Assembly (NCBI GenBank): GCA_037176845.1
Contig: JAYKXP010000112.1
Coordinates: 1 to 64,000 of the forward strand
DNA length: 64,000 nt
DNA from: Paramarasmius palmivorus
Lineage: Eukaryota > Basidiomycota > Agaricomycetes > Agaricales > Marasmiaceae
Reading direction: 5' to 3'
In this document: one piece after another, positions 1 through 11,008 of the stretch
How the letters are laid out: every line of letters starts with the position of its first letter
How positions within the stretch are numbered: position 1 is the stretch's first letter
Program-made: the position numbers and the translations under genes
Notes under the pieces: generated by a model
Told to the model about the DNA's origin: nothing
Seen by the model: the letters and a program-made list of their open reading frames with translations, nothing else
The model's database searches: none

Positions 1-516
1 GTTACGAATTCGACATGAAATGAGAATTCGTTCTTTATCACCGAGTCCCAGCCAAAAAATTCAGACGTTAAGAGGGCCTCCGATGATCCGACGATAATCG
101 GCAATTTTATGTCCGAAGGTGATTAGCGCCTGATGATAAGCGCCTAATGATAAGTGCTGATTCCAATGTGCTACCCAGTCGTTATAAGTAAACCTCACAG
201 GAGGAGTACAAATATACTGCTTGATAGCTTAAGTCTGGGTTATATATCAGTGTTGCAAGTAACCAGCTATCAAAATAAAGTTAAAGGCTGTACTTTCTTA
301 GGTTTTGAATAATTCCCACGCCCTCTAGACCTGCAGTTCAGCTACTGGTATGCTATTATAGTGTAAATTAAGCAGCTAAGGATTGGATTTTGGGACTACT
401 GGAGTGTATTGAACTCTCCTATACTTAAGAGACATTACCACTCTATTTGGTAATAATATTATATGCAGAAAAGCAGTACAAAAAGTGTAAACAGAGTGTA
501 ACTGGAAAATAAGCTT
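1..516. other. AT-rich non-coding DNA, left part of transposon graveyard
   Basis: No convincing coding sequence is visible. The first ~40 bases contain two GAATTCG motifs. From about 180 the sequence becomes very AT-rich, unlike the gene-bearing part of the window. It leads directly into the inverted-repeat pair, so I read it as decayed transposon DNA. The left boundary of the element is not recognisable. Confidence 0.4.
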
Positions 517-768
517 TTGAATCATGGGATACAGGGCAGATATTGGCATGGGGTAAGTTGGAGGACCTAGATACATTAAATACAAGCCTGGGCATATCAA
601 ATAGTACATAGTTTAGTGGGATAATGGTGTTTAAATATCTAAAATACTGAAAATCTCCAAAATTGGGGGAATAAAATTACAGTATAAGATGTAAGGAAGC
701 TGGAGCTTAGATATTGTGCATGAGAGATGATATATATGTTCTCTGGGTGGGATTACAATCTTGATATA
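517..768 (+). repeat. Left arm of a long inverted repeat (pair with 1493-1741)
   Basis: Reading 517-768 forward and 1493-1741 as reverse complement gives a long gapped match. Shared blocks include ATCATGGGATA, GGGGTAAGTTGGAGGACCT, ATACATTAAATACAAGCCTG, AAATAGTACATAG and GATGATATATATGT. The arms are about 250 bases long with many substitutions (by eye roughly 80-85% identical). The spacer is about 725 bases of AT-rich DNA without a gene. The layout fits either long terminal repeats in opposite orientation of an old element or two head-to-head copies of one repeat. Confidence 0.75.
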
Positions 769-1492
769 TGTATCTGACAAGTTTTATGTTTAAAGTAAAC
801 ATATATTGCACATAGACTTGTGCATTTAAATTGAGGTATGCATATTGAAGTCAATTGTGGATGGATTTCCTTCAATTCTGGATGTATTCTTGACTGATTT
901 TTCATTCTGAATGCAAATTTGAGGCTCCCCAAGCTCCCAGTTCACTCTCTGAAATACTACATCCATATTACATGTTTTCTGTAATTGTGCAAGAATTGAT
1001 CAGTCTGGCATAAGGATTCCTGTCATGGGATACATGGAGGCAATAGATATTCCTGTTCTATGCATATTTAACAGTCTCTCATTCATTTCTGGTGATTTTA
1101 GGAGCAATCCCCATGCTCCAGTACAAAAAAACCTCTAAAAATGCGATTTTTTATATAGCAACATACAGATGTATTCAAAAAATGTGCTTTCATAGTAGAA
1201 AAGTGTATTTTGGGTGCCTGAACTTGATTCTGAACTTCTTTTGGTGCTGAAATGCTTCCCTGAGGCGCTACCCATGTACTACTGTCTGTGTTACATAACT
1301 GTACAATACATTGGATTAAACAAGATGTTGCAGATACAGGAGTGCTTGGGCAAGTATATATTCATCATCTATACACTCTAAAGTAAGTTATGAACAAGAA
1401 TTATCCCATCCCAATCATTCCCTGTGGTATAGTATTACCCATATCTAACAAAAAGTGAATTTAGCTGTAATAAATCTGGAAAAATAGGCAGC

Positions 1493-1741
1493 TCTCCAGG
1501 ATTGTAAACCCATCAAGGGGACATATATATCATCCTTTATCCATAATATCTAAGCCCTAGCTGCATTACACCCCATCCTGTAATATTATTCCCCTAATTT
1601 CGGAGATTTTCAGTATTTTTGATATTTAAGCACCATTATCCCACCAATCTATGTACTATTTGGTGTCCCCAGGCTTGTATTTAATGTATCCAGGTCCTCC
1701 AACTTACCCCATGTCAATATCTGGCCTATATCCCATGATCT
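1493..1741 (-). repeat. Right arm of the long inverted repeat (pair with 517-768)
   Basis: This is the reverse-complement partner of 517-768. The match is strongest for 1600-1741 and weakens toward 1493. Outside the arms, beyond 1741 and before 517, only weak residual similarity is visible, so the true ends are uncertain. No target-site duplication could be assigned. Confidence 0.75.
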
Positions 1742-1961
1742 AAGATATGGTTTTCCTTGTACCTGCTACTTTAGCTACTTGTTTTGCATTTTTCTACTCC
1801 CTAATTGTAGAGGACCACTTCTAGAGCACATTAGGCTATAGTCTTCTGCAAACATTGCTGATAACAACTCACATATTATCATATAAAAGAGTAGCTCAGA
1901 TATAAGGAGAAGTTCTTGATTGTTGATAAGATAAAATAATTTCAACAGGATTAGTAAGTCA

Positions 1962-1988
1962 GTGCGCGATCCCACTCAGATCGCGCAC
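1962..1988. repeat. Perfect 10-bp GC-rich hairpin in AT-rich DNA
   Basis: GTGCGCGATC at 1962-1971 is perfectly complementary to GATCGCGCAC at 1979-1988, with a 7-base loop. On the minus strand the hairpin is followed 7 bases later by CTAA and then T (about 1954-1950). That resembles the 3' end rule of Helitrons (hairpin, then CTRR, insertion before T). Helitron spacing is usually 10-12 bases, so this is suggestive only. Confidence 0.5.
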
Positions 1989-2033
1989 AGTCTTACTCAG
2001 CATTTGATAGATAGAAAACATTTTGGTATAGTG

Positions 2034-2121
2034 TTTCTAGAAGGGATTGAACCATGGGCCTTGCCCTGTGCTTGTAATCAACAATTTCCGAGGCCATTGC
2101 TAACCACTATACCATTGTGTC
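2034..2121 (-). ncRNA. tRNA-like / SINE-head sequence with Pol III A and B boxes (degenerate)
   Basis: On the minus strand the A-box consensus is matched exactly by TGGTATAGTGG (2114-2104) and the B-box consensus by GGTTCAATCCC (2053-2043), at tRNA-like spacing. A possible anticodon loop TTGATTA lies between them. The 7-bp acceptor stem cannot be formed and the T-stem has mismatches, so it is not a functional tRNA. A TTTT run follows downstream on the minus strand (about 2016-2021), as expected of a Pol III terminator. It is best read as a tRNA pseudogene or the head of a tRNA-derived SINE. Confidence 0.5.
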
Positions 2122-2641
2122 TTTATATACTGAACTGATACAATACACTATACCTCATCATAGACAAAGATTCTAGTGTGTATTCAAGACACATTACTGT
2201 GAGTTAATCATATATCATAACCCATGTATTGTATATCTCAACAATTAATACATAATCAGATAGCATAAAGTATTCAAGTGTAACATGTAAATACTTATAT
2301 CCATCACACAAAAGGTTATATAGCTATATTGGTTTATAGTAGATATTATTCCAAAGAACTGAGCAATGGAAAAAATGTTCTTGAGCTAGTATTAATCAGC
2401 TATAATGTCCTGTCCTTAAATTATACCCACTACATCTGGAAATACACTGTATCCAGTTGTAGTAGAGATGTTAAGTTGCAGTAGGGCATGGCCCTGTCAC
2501 TGTAACTACCCATAACCTGGCATATCAAGTTACAGGTGCTCATATTAGGATATGAGACAGCATGTCAGGTTAGAGTCAGTTATACCAACCTGTAAATCTC
2601 CCCAATACAGTCAACAGTAGATGTAGCTGTCCAATAAGAAG

Positions 2642-4615
2642 GTGCTGGAATTCAACATCATACCTAAGTCCTCTCTGAATCTGTCTCAAGGGTCCAACTG
2701 CGAACAGATCCTAACAGATGTATTGAAACCGCTAACTGACAATGCTAAAAGTAAAAGAAAGAAAATGCTGCATGCTGCAACAGTAATGTCGGATGAATTA
2801 CAAAAGGTAATTTGGAATTGTCCTGATAGTGCATCTGATGAGCATATATCTGGAAAGCTATCTTTATGTTTTGGAATGCCTGTAATCTTACGATCTAATA
2901 CTGCCACTGAAATATGTATCACTAAAGGACAGGAAGCTACAGTCTATGACTGGAAAGCGGGAAGGGGCTCACGTGGCCAATTAACTTTGCATACACTATT
3001 TGTAAAATTGACTGATCCTCCTCATGATATACAAATACCTGGACTGCCAGATAATGTTATTCCACTAGTTCCTAACACATCTACACTATTCATAACATTA
3101 CCAAATGATGAAGAAGTTCATATATCAAGAACCCAGATTGAGATTTTACCATGTTTTGCAATGACTGACTATGCTTCACAGGGGACAACAAGAAGATATA
3201 ATGTTGTAGATTTAATGTATTGTAGAAGCTTTCATGCTTACTATACTGCACTGTCTCGTAGTGCATCTGCTGCAGGAACACTTATTTTAAGAAGCTTTCA
3301 CCCTCATAAGATTACTGGTGGTGCACCACGATCATTAAAGCGAGAATATAGAGAACTAGAAATCCTTGATGATATAACTAGACTAAGATATATTGGAGAC
3401 ATGGATAAAAGTGTACATGGTGCATCTCGTATTGAAGTAATTAAAGCCTTTCGTAAATGGAAAGGAGAACAGTACAAACCACCATTTATGCCCAAAATAC
3501 TACAATGGAACTCTTCAGATCCTTATCAAGAACTAGATGTTGATAGAATTGAGGAATGGCATATTGTAAACTATAAAAAGCCTGAGTCTACAAAAGAGAG
3601 AACTCTAACACAATCTGTGATCTAACAAAGATTAAAGCCTGTAGAAAGTAGTGTTCCAGTTCAATTCCTTTCAGATTCACAACAGACCTTAGTTAACGAT
3701 GAGACCCCATTAAAAAGAAAGAGGCTTGATGATGCTGATAGTGAGGATGATGATGATAGACTAGTCAAACGCTCTTGTATTGACTCTATTTCATCAAGAG
3801 CATTTAATAATCGAATGGGACCTATATGGAGTAATAACAGCTGTGCTTATGACACTGTAGTATTAATTCTATACACTATCTGGGCCTCTGATCCTGATAG
3901 ATGGGATAGTTATATGAACTCTACACAATCTGACATTCCAACAGAATTATCACAAGAGTTTGAAAAGGTTAGAACTGGACACATTACTTTGGAACAGGCC
4001 CGAGATAGCATGAGGGCAACTTTAGATGCATGTTATCCTCTTCGGAGATTATGATGGGGTGAATATGCTTCAGTGCCTGTAGTATTAGATGCTTTACTAA
4101 GCTCCGATACTAGAAACTATATTGAAAATACAGTAACATGTCCAAATAATCATACATGTAATAATGCTGTTCAACAATGTAAATCACCTGTACTAGAGAT
4201 GGTTGGAGCCACAGAGTATGGATCTATATCAGAATGGCTATTAAACGGTTCTATTGAATTGGCTCAGAAATGTAGCAACTGTAACACAAATCTAAGATCA
4301 TTTCACTGCTTCATTAAGCCTCCAGAACTATTTACTTGCCATTTCACATTGCCTAGAACACAGCATAATACTTTTTACATTGATAAAACTGTATATGTAG
4401 AAAACATACAATATGAACTGAGAGGAGTTATATACTTTGGTAATGAACATTATGTTGCCAGAATTATTGAATCAGATGGATCAGTATTTGGGCATGATGG
4501 TATGGGTGAGATGGGATCACAACTTTTATATAGTGGTAATTTAAATAGAACTAATCTAAACTTAATGAAGTTTAAGGATAAAAAAGCATATGGGGCAGTA
4601 TATGTTAAATCTTGA
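2642..4615 (+). pseudogene. Helitron-like PIF1 helicase C-terminus fused to a USP-like cysteine peptidase domain, two in-frame stops
   Basis: One reading frame runs from about 2627 to 4615, broken only by TAA at 3623-3625 and TGA at 4052-4054. The first 327 codons match the C-terminal half of a PIF1-type helicase: motif V (DYASQGTTRRYNVVD) and motif VI (YTALSRSASAAGTLIL). The Walker motifs and any Rep domain are absent upstream. After an acidic/basic linker (KRKRLDDADSEDDDDR) comes a Cys box (WSNNSCAYD), paired cysteines (CPNNHTC; CSNC) that could bind zinc, and a His box (GNEHYVARII). This is the order seen in ubiquitin-specific-peptidase folds and is known to me from helicase-bearing fungal transposons. 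Both stops are one C-to-T step from a sense codon (CAA, CGA), consistent with cytosine deamination. GTG at 2642 is not a real start; the piece is 5'-truncated. Confidence 0.7.
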
Positions 4616-4623
4616 TTTCTTTC

Positions 4624-4665
4624 GAATTCGTGCCTGACTGCACCCTTGGGTGCAGGCTTGAATTC
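4624..4665. repeat. Hairpin bounded by GAATTC at the 3' end of the helicase relic
   Basis: CTGCACCC (4638-4645) and GGGTGCAG (4648-4655) form a perfect 8-bp stem. GAATTC repeats sit symmetrically outside (4624-4629 and 4660-4665). It lies 9 bases after the helicase-peptidase stop codon and just before the first recognisable base of the 7TM gene relic. It may be the terminal hairpin of the element, but no CTRR end is visible. Confidence 0.5.
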
Positions 4666-4670
4666 CCAAG

Positions 4671-5549
4671 TGGATATCATGCTTGTTCGTCTTGCTTTGC
4701 TCAAAATTGTGCAGTGTATCCTCAGTACTCATTGTTCTCTCATAGATCACCCGCTGCTATGTGATATGGGCCTCCGACAAACGTGTTGTTATCGGGTTGG
4801 TGGCACTATCAGTAATTGCGAATGGTGCAGGTCCTCCTTTATTTCGTCTATATTTTTTAGTGACATACGCCCTAAGGTCTAGGACTCACCGGCGGTATAC
4901 TTGTTGGGCTCGGTACCAGTGATTCAAGTAATGCCTCAAAGCGCATTCTAGGAAAATTCATTTATTTTGTCTACAATGTCGCCAGCGCCGTCGTCAACAC
5001 CATTATCACGGTCCTCACAGGTTCGTGCTGAGAATAATATTTCACGTCCCGCACTTACTATTCGACTACAGCCGGAAGAATTTGGTGGTGTCATCGACAG
5101 CTCCGAGCCCGAGGCGTTCGAACCAGTGATAAAATAGTTGAATCTATCTCCAGAATCATGTGAGTCTATATCCCGCAAAGCTGAATCGAGGTGAATATAT
5201 CATTCTAGACTCGAGTCTGGTGTTTGCTACCCCATCCTTACCGCTGTAGGGCTGATTGTCGCAAACACGGCGCCTGCAATTTTTGAGTTTGCCCCGCTTA
5301 TCGCTCTGAGTGCTGTAAGTGATGTCATCCTTAAGAACTATGAACCGTCTAATAGTATTCCAGGGAATCGCTCCAACAATGGTTATGGTCCGTGCGAAAT
5401 TAGGCGCGAACTCCGAGCACGACAGACTCTCAGAGATCCGTTTCTCGAGTGGACCACAGCAACTGACAACTTGGACGACGGCTTCAGTTGGAAACTTCGG
5501 TGAAAGGCGAAGCTCCGAACGAGTTCTGGATGTCGTTACGATATCCTGA
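4671..5549 (+). pseudogene. 7TM family copy A, 5'-truncated
   Basis: The seven-helix membrane protein family of this window is present here from its fourth exon on. The sequence starts inside the microexon that reads AEWML in other copies (here VDIML, then donor GTTCGT). It continues with RCYVIWASDKRVVIG, a helix ending in TIITVLT, GRIWWCHRQLRARG, LESGVCYPILTAVG and the last exon from GIAPTMVMVRAKLG to the stop at 5547-5549. The remaining splice sites look usable. The first three exons, encoding the N-terminus and helices 1-2, are missing and the transposon relic lies in their place. This suggests disruption by insertion. Biochemical role unknown. Confidence 0.65.
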
Positions 5550-6146
5550 GGTGGCAGTACATTTTAATCCTATTTATCAAGACCCGCACGGGATACCGCG
5601 AACACACAGAGGATTACACTCTTCTTTTGAAACAGTCATAGAGCATGTCGGAATGTACTTACTTTGGATAGTACGTAATCAATGAAAGTCCTAGCTTGTG
5701 GATTGACTAATGTGGAATCATCGCCGAGGAGTGCACTTTGCACCACGATATTTCTTTGCTCTGATACTATGCCAGATACATCATGGGAAGCCATCGACCG
5801 TGTAAAGTATAGATCAAGGATGATCTGAAGGGCCTACCAAAAAATAAGGTCAGTGCAAGCGCATTCTAATTAAGAATTCCCTAATCTGGAAACATCGCCG
5901 ACGCGAATCGTCAACTGAACCACAAATAATTTATCCTCGTGCCCGTTACCGCCAGATCATATTAATATATTTGGAAAGAGAAAAAAATAAGCGATGGAAT
6001 CTATTCGTAGAATGCTAATTACTCTAAAATGCTCCCAGAGTCAGACTTCCTCATACCATCGCACTCGTTTCCTTTCCGTTTCCCACACATTCCTCGCCCG
6101 CTTCAACTTCCCCTGAGGTCCCAACTGAATGATCATGTGTCTGAAA
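5550..6146. other. Intergenic region between convergent 7TM copies A and B
   Basis: It is a convergent 3'-3' spacer. No conserved reading frame, RNA or repeat could be recognised. Short frames here do not match the neighbouring families. Confidence 0.5.
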
Positions 6147-7643
6147 TCAAGATGTGTCCAAGCCTGTGACTTCCTGGGATATTGGCTGGCTAGTGAAACG
6201 GATGCCTGAGACCACGCTGTGCAGGCTTTCGACGTTCTTGCCCATTTTTGCTCGGACCATGATCAGTGTCGGCGCAATCCCCTGTTGTAACAGTGAGAAC
6301 GCTTGACAGAAAAACGACTAAAATCTCATTACGGCACTGAGGGCGACGAGGGGGTAAGGGTCAAAAGACGGCGAAATCGGCGAAACCAAGTTTTGCACCA
6401 AAAGATTCGCTATACTGATTATGGGATAGATAATTCCAGACTCGAGCCTATCAGGAAGTTGTAGGCATCATGACACCTCTGGACAGTACTAACTTACATG
6501 AGTCGAAAGATTGATTGTACGAAGTTGTCGCTTGTATAAGTCCCTTGCACACGGACCTGTCGATGGATCCACCAAATACGCCCAGCTGCCATATATGGAA
6601 TGTTAACGTTCGCAGGGTACATGGAAAGATAGAAATATGCACCAGTTAATGAAGTAATCGCCAAGTTATTGATAACACTGCTAATACTATACGCGAATCC
6701 CATAGGATTACTGATGCTGAACAATAACGACGACGTCGCATTGTTTGGATCGCGTGCCAGAGCAGTTGTCCCAACTGAGTCTAGGATAGAGTAGGTAAGC
6801 CCAGTAACTGTGAGATACATATTATCAGCACTGGTTAAAGCCAAAAGACTTTAAGCGACGCACTATTCACAATCGTTGAGGCTATTATTAAAGAAACGGT
6901 AACAATCTTGCTAGAATTCCATATCAATATGCATCTGTGAATCTGCAGTATGAGAATCAGTAATGAGTTAAATCAACTATGCTATGTTAGAGCTGCACAT
7001 ACAAGCATCCATTCTGCGACGATACTGTTGCCAATAACCTTCGTTAGTTTGTTGAGGGCGAGTAGTGTAAGGTCAACCTACTTGAGTAAAACAGGCAGTA
7101 GTTCGTGAAGAGTGCTGGATCGCAGTGTTAAGTTAGCTATGGGATAGGCTGTGCTAAAAAAAAATATACCACTCGCTTAGCAACTCGTCTCTCGACATCG
7201 CGCCAGGTTTGGTAGTTGATGTATAAAGCATAATCCTCGTTCTTGACAACGTTGAAGCGGATAACGGAGGAATGGACAAAGTATATGGTGTCATTGACCA
7301 CAGAGATTGTCGATAGTAGGAAGAGTGCCACGGCAAGCATGAGATAGAGGTTGCTAGTATTGCAATTCCCGTCGGTATGTTTGCGCTTACGCATCGAGTA
7401 GATATATGTCCCGAAGAGAACTATGTAGATGCCTAAGGGGAAGATGGGACTTCAGGCCATGATGCACAGTCCGTAGATTGAAGCATACCGTAGACGGAAT
7501 ACATGACCTGATATAGTAAGAAGTAGGCTAAGATGAATGACAGCGGTGAGGCTACTAGTACGACTCACCGATAAAGAGGCGGAGAGCTTGAGAATAATGA
7601 ATTCTGCACGAAGGGAGGGGTTATCAGAGATTGCAGAAGACAT
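6147..7643 (-). CDS. 7TM family membrane protein, copy B
   Basis: ATG at 7641-7643 gives MSSAISDNPSLRAEF, matching the N-termini of copies E and F. Exons can be followed throughout: a 19-base microexon ending VMYSVYG, the second-helix exon around MLAVALFLLSTISVVND, a 22-base microexon (IVAEWML), IHRCILIWNSSK, then TGLTYSILDSVGTTALA, GRIWWIHRQVRVQG, LESGIIYPIIS and the last exon GIAPTLIMVRAKMGKN to TGA at 6147-6149. Seven hydrophobic helices with a basic, Ser/Thr-containing C-terminal tail are expected, so it is probably an integral membrane protein. The intron after the second-helix exon appears to begin with GC (AA|GCGAGT) instead of GT. No frameshift seen. Function unknown. Confidence 0.65.
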
Positions 7644-9980
7644 CGCTGCGTTCAACGGGGGTAGTATGGTATAATGGATCGATGATCAGTACTAGTATTA
7701 ATACCGTTGTACTAAAATTATCCATGAGAAAAGTGGGCAATCGTCCCATCAACATCAACGGGTTTAGAAGCTTGAAACTTGAAGTTGAAAGGTACTGCCG
7801 AGGTCCCGAAGTCATCGATTCATCCTCGCCGAGTCACCCCATGAATGTCGAATCATCTTCAAGTGCGGCGTATTGAGTATGCAGTAATAGCCGTTATGAC
7901 CATTGCTGATCACGGCAATATTCGCTCAAAAAGTATGCCAGCGGTGACCCTTCTGGAACCAGCAGAGGCCTGCTCGAATTTTGATGAAACCTCGGTGCTT
8001 CTAGTAGTTCAGCTTCTAGTAACACCGTCTCAGTCACAATCAGTTTCATGAATGTAGATGAGGAAAAAAAGATACCCATCCAGAAGGCATTTCGAGACTA
8101 CTAGGTTGCTACCTGAGCCGAATAGACCATCCAGGGTTATGCCTGATACGACATATACTGTTTATGGGAAAATCTGGTTATCGAAAGTCGCCTGGATTGA
8201 GCCGTAAGTATCTGTCTGCAGTATGAGCATCATGATTATCAGTTCGTATCCATCACTCATCTGGAAAAGCCTACCCCGTGAATTCACGATAATTATTGGA
8301 TATTCATGTTAATCCCAGAAGTCTACTGATTAACGTTTATAACGGATAATAAGGTGGTCCCCCAATTCCCGAGTAGGGAAATGCATCCTAATTAACCTGG
8401 GATTATCGCATATAAGACGTATTATTTCTCACCTTTTTGTACCAATCATTCAAATACGCAAGTAAGAAAGGTCAAAACATGTCTCTGTTAGCACTATGGA
8501 CAGTACATTATGACTACAAAAGGGCGCATAGCTTTGTTATGCATCGGGGCTAAAGGAATAAATCATGTAAACCATTACTCAAGAGCAAGAAGTGGTAAAT
8601 ACATACAAGGATACCACAGGGGGAGGAGTTCTGATATGGGCTCGACTTGGAGGTGGTTGACTTCAGCCAGAAATTGAGGATACCTAGGGAAATTGAAAAA
8701 AAGTATTAGTTATGAGGGGCCGGAAAAAAAAACTGAACACAACTCACCTATACCTTTCAACCTCCGGTGCTGGTCTAATTTGGTCCTAGTTCCCTGGGCC
8801 TTAGTGAGGTATCCGTGATTTTCGTTGGTAGACAGCGAGGCTAGTCGGAGCAAGTTGCACAATGAGAATATTCTTGAGGGATCTTGAGCAAGTACTAGCC
8901 CCAGTTATGTGATAGCCCCAGCGAGGAACAGCAGACTTGAGGCGGCAGAGCAATTTCAGAGCACGTAGGAAGAGCCTAGGAAGAACTTGGGGAAGAATGG
9001 AAAGGAATTGGGGGAAAGAGCGAGAAGTCGAGCTTCAAGTTCTGACGTGTCAAGCGGTGAGCACATGTGATCGTGAATGTCACCCTTGGTAAGTCCCGAA
9101 GGACTGTATAGCTGTGACAAAATGGGTGGCTTGTCACAGTTGTGACGTGATGACAACGATTTCTTTGCCTTCAACTTGAAGTTCCGACGAGTGCCCGCTG
9201 GGGCCGTTGCAGTTCTGTTCCTTGAAGACGCATCACAACGTTACTTCAATCGTGAATAGGTCACAAGCTGAGGGCTAGTAGGTACGTGGATGTGCATTAC
9301 TAAAGCTGGTGCTGTCTAAACTCAATATCCACAAAACAGGGTTCTACTATTTTGTTTGCATCCCGCTATTCGGCGCTCAAGGGCAGCTACATTTCCATGT
9401 TCGAGACTTGTTATCCACGGACAGTTTACTACGATAAGGTAGTTTTTGATCACACTTCGGTTACATTCATACAATATTCACGCAACATTATATCCTATTA
9501 TCTCGTGGTGTAGATTATCTGTCATTTTTGTTAATCAACGTGAATTCATAAATATTATAATGTATGCTTAACCATTGTCAATAATTTCTGATAATACTAC
9601 TGAATAATACTTACTTCACGAGGGAGGTTTTTCCAGATGGCCCTAGCGGCGTCCTTGCAGTCTGGTAGTGGAGCACCTAGTGGAGTCGGCGTAGGTCGAT
9701 ATGGCTCGGTCCCAGCTGCGTTCGCTATTTTTTTTTGGTTTACGTGAGCGTGAGGGGAGCAGGCAGGACTGCTTTGGTCTCGTACCTCTCCCTGCAATTT
9801 TCCTGCTTTCCATCATCAAAAAAGAAACTAAGCCCAAGTACGAGTAATGAGACCGAACGGGAATGGGTACGATTCCTGCTTAGCTACATCTCATATCTTT
9901 GGGAAAGTGTTCCTTGACCAGACACCAAGATTTGAGTGCGAGATGGTGGAAGCAGGCATGCCCAGAAGACAGAACGGTCA
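7644..9980. other. 2.3-kb region without a recognised gene
   Basis: Several short frames exist on both strands (for example near 7631-7876 and 7894-8079), but none resembles a known family or the local paralogues. 7644-7700 is presumably the promoter of copy B. The pieces around 8950-9175 and 9600-9840 have G- and A-rich codon-like stretches, but no splice-consistent model could be built. Confidence 0.4.
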
Positions 9981-10999
9981 TAGTCTTGTGTTACTGCACG
10001 GTGAGAAACCGCGCCAGGATTTTGATTAGCTAATCACGTCGGATATGTGCGTTGCCGGTTCCGGTTAACCAAGCCGCGTCACCAACTGTCACCAGCCATT
10101 CCACTCCACCACTTCGATACCCATACCCCATACACCTTAATACCAATCTGAGCTCCTGATGTATTGAATCATCTTTCAGGTTCTCAGTCGCTCGTTATAC
10201 CAAGAAGGCATGGTCCAATGGCGCTTGGTGGAGATGGAAACATGAGCAGACGCAAGGCAGAGGGTATCGTGCGTATGCTATTTCTCAACCTGTTATCTTG
10301 CACTTACGCTCGTTTAAGCTTTAGAACTCAAAGAACTCGGAATGGAAAGTCTCTTGTATTGTCGACACACGACAACAACGTCCCGGAAGAATCGTGTCGA
10401 CATCATCTCTCAGATTTCAACGTAACTCCTGGCAAGCTCCTGGCAAGTCGTTTTCATCATCGTCAACATGAAGAATGAAAGATGGTCATGGAGAGCCTCA
10501 CATCTCGGCACCACCTCGTCATTTGCAACAAAGAAACCAGCTCAACCGCACGGCGCACCGGGGCTGGCACTGGTGATTCCATCTGGCTTGCAGAAACATC
10601 CACTATCAGTGCCTTTCCTCCACATCACGTCGCTTTTATCGCACTTTTGGTACCTGCGCACCTAGGGCCTCTGATTTCGACCATCGTTGTTTTGCTGCTT
10701 GGATGAATATTGGGCTCGCATCGAGTGTTTTCACACGATTTATCCGGATTTCTTACTTGTAATGTTTGTTGGAGACTTGCTAATCGTAATTTAACTGTCA
10801 ATTCATTGAACAGTGTGATGTATTGAGCGGAATGTAGAGATACCAGCTCACGCGACAGCACAGAAGTCCTGCGGAAGAGCTCATGATTACGTAAGACAAA
10901 TCCTGGCGCGGTTCTTTGCCGTGCCGGTTCACCAGACTACATACTACCACATCACTTGTGATCGTCAGGTAGTATCGTCAGTCTGGATTCTCGAGACTA
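9981..10999 (+). mobile_element. Non-autonomous DNA transposon, copy 1 (9-bp TSD, Mutator-like size)
   Basis: The 1019-bp element is flanked by the 9-bp direct repeat GAACGGTCA (9972-9980 and 11000-11008). It starts TAGTCTTGTG and ends CGAGACTA. A longer subterminal inverted repeat has AACCGCGCCAGGATTT at the left and its complement AATCCTGGCGCGGTT near 10907-10921. It matches the element at 21637-22639 along its length with many substitutions and small indels. No transposase is encoded; the short frames inside are not conserved between the copies. A 9-bp TSD is typical of Mutator-like elements. Confidence 0.85.
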
Positions 11000-11008
11000 G
11001 AACGGTCA

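Noticed and set aside
10164..10706. Short frames inside the first transposon copy
   Set aside because: The second copy has indels that destroy them, so they are not maintained coding sequence.
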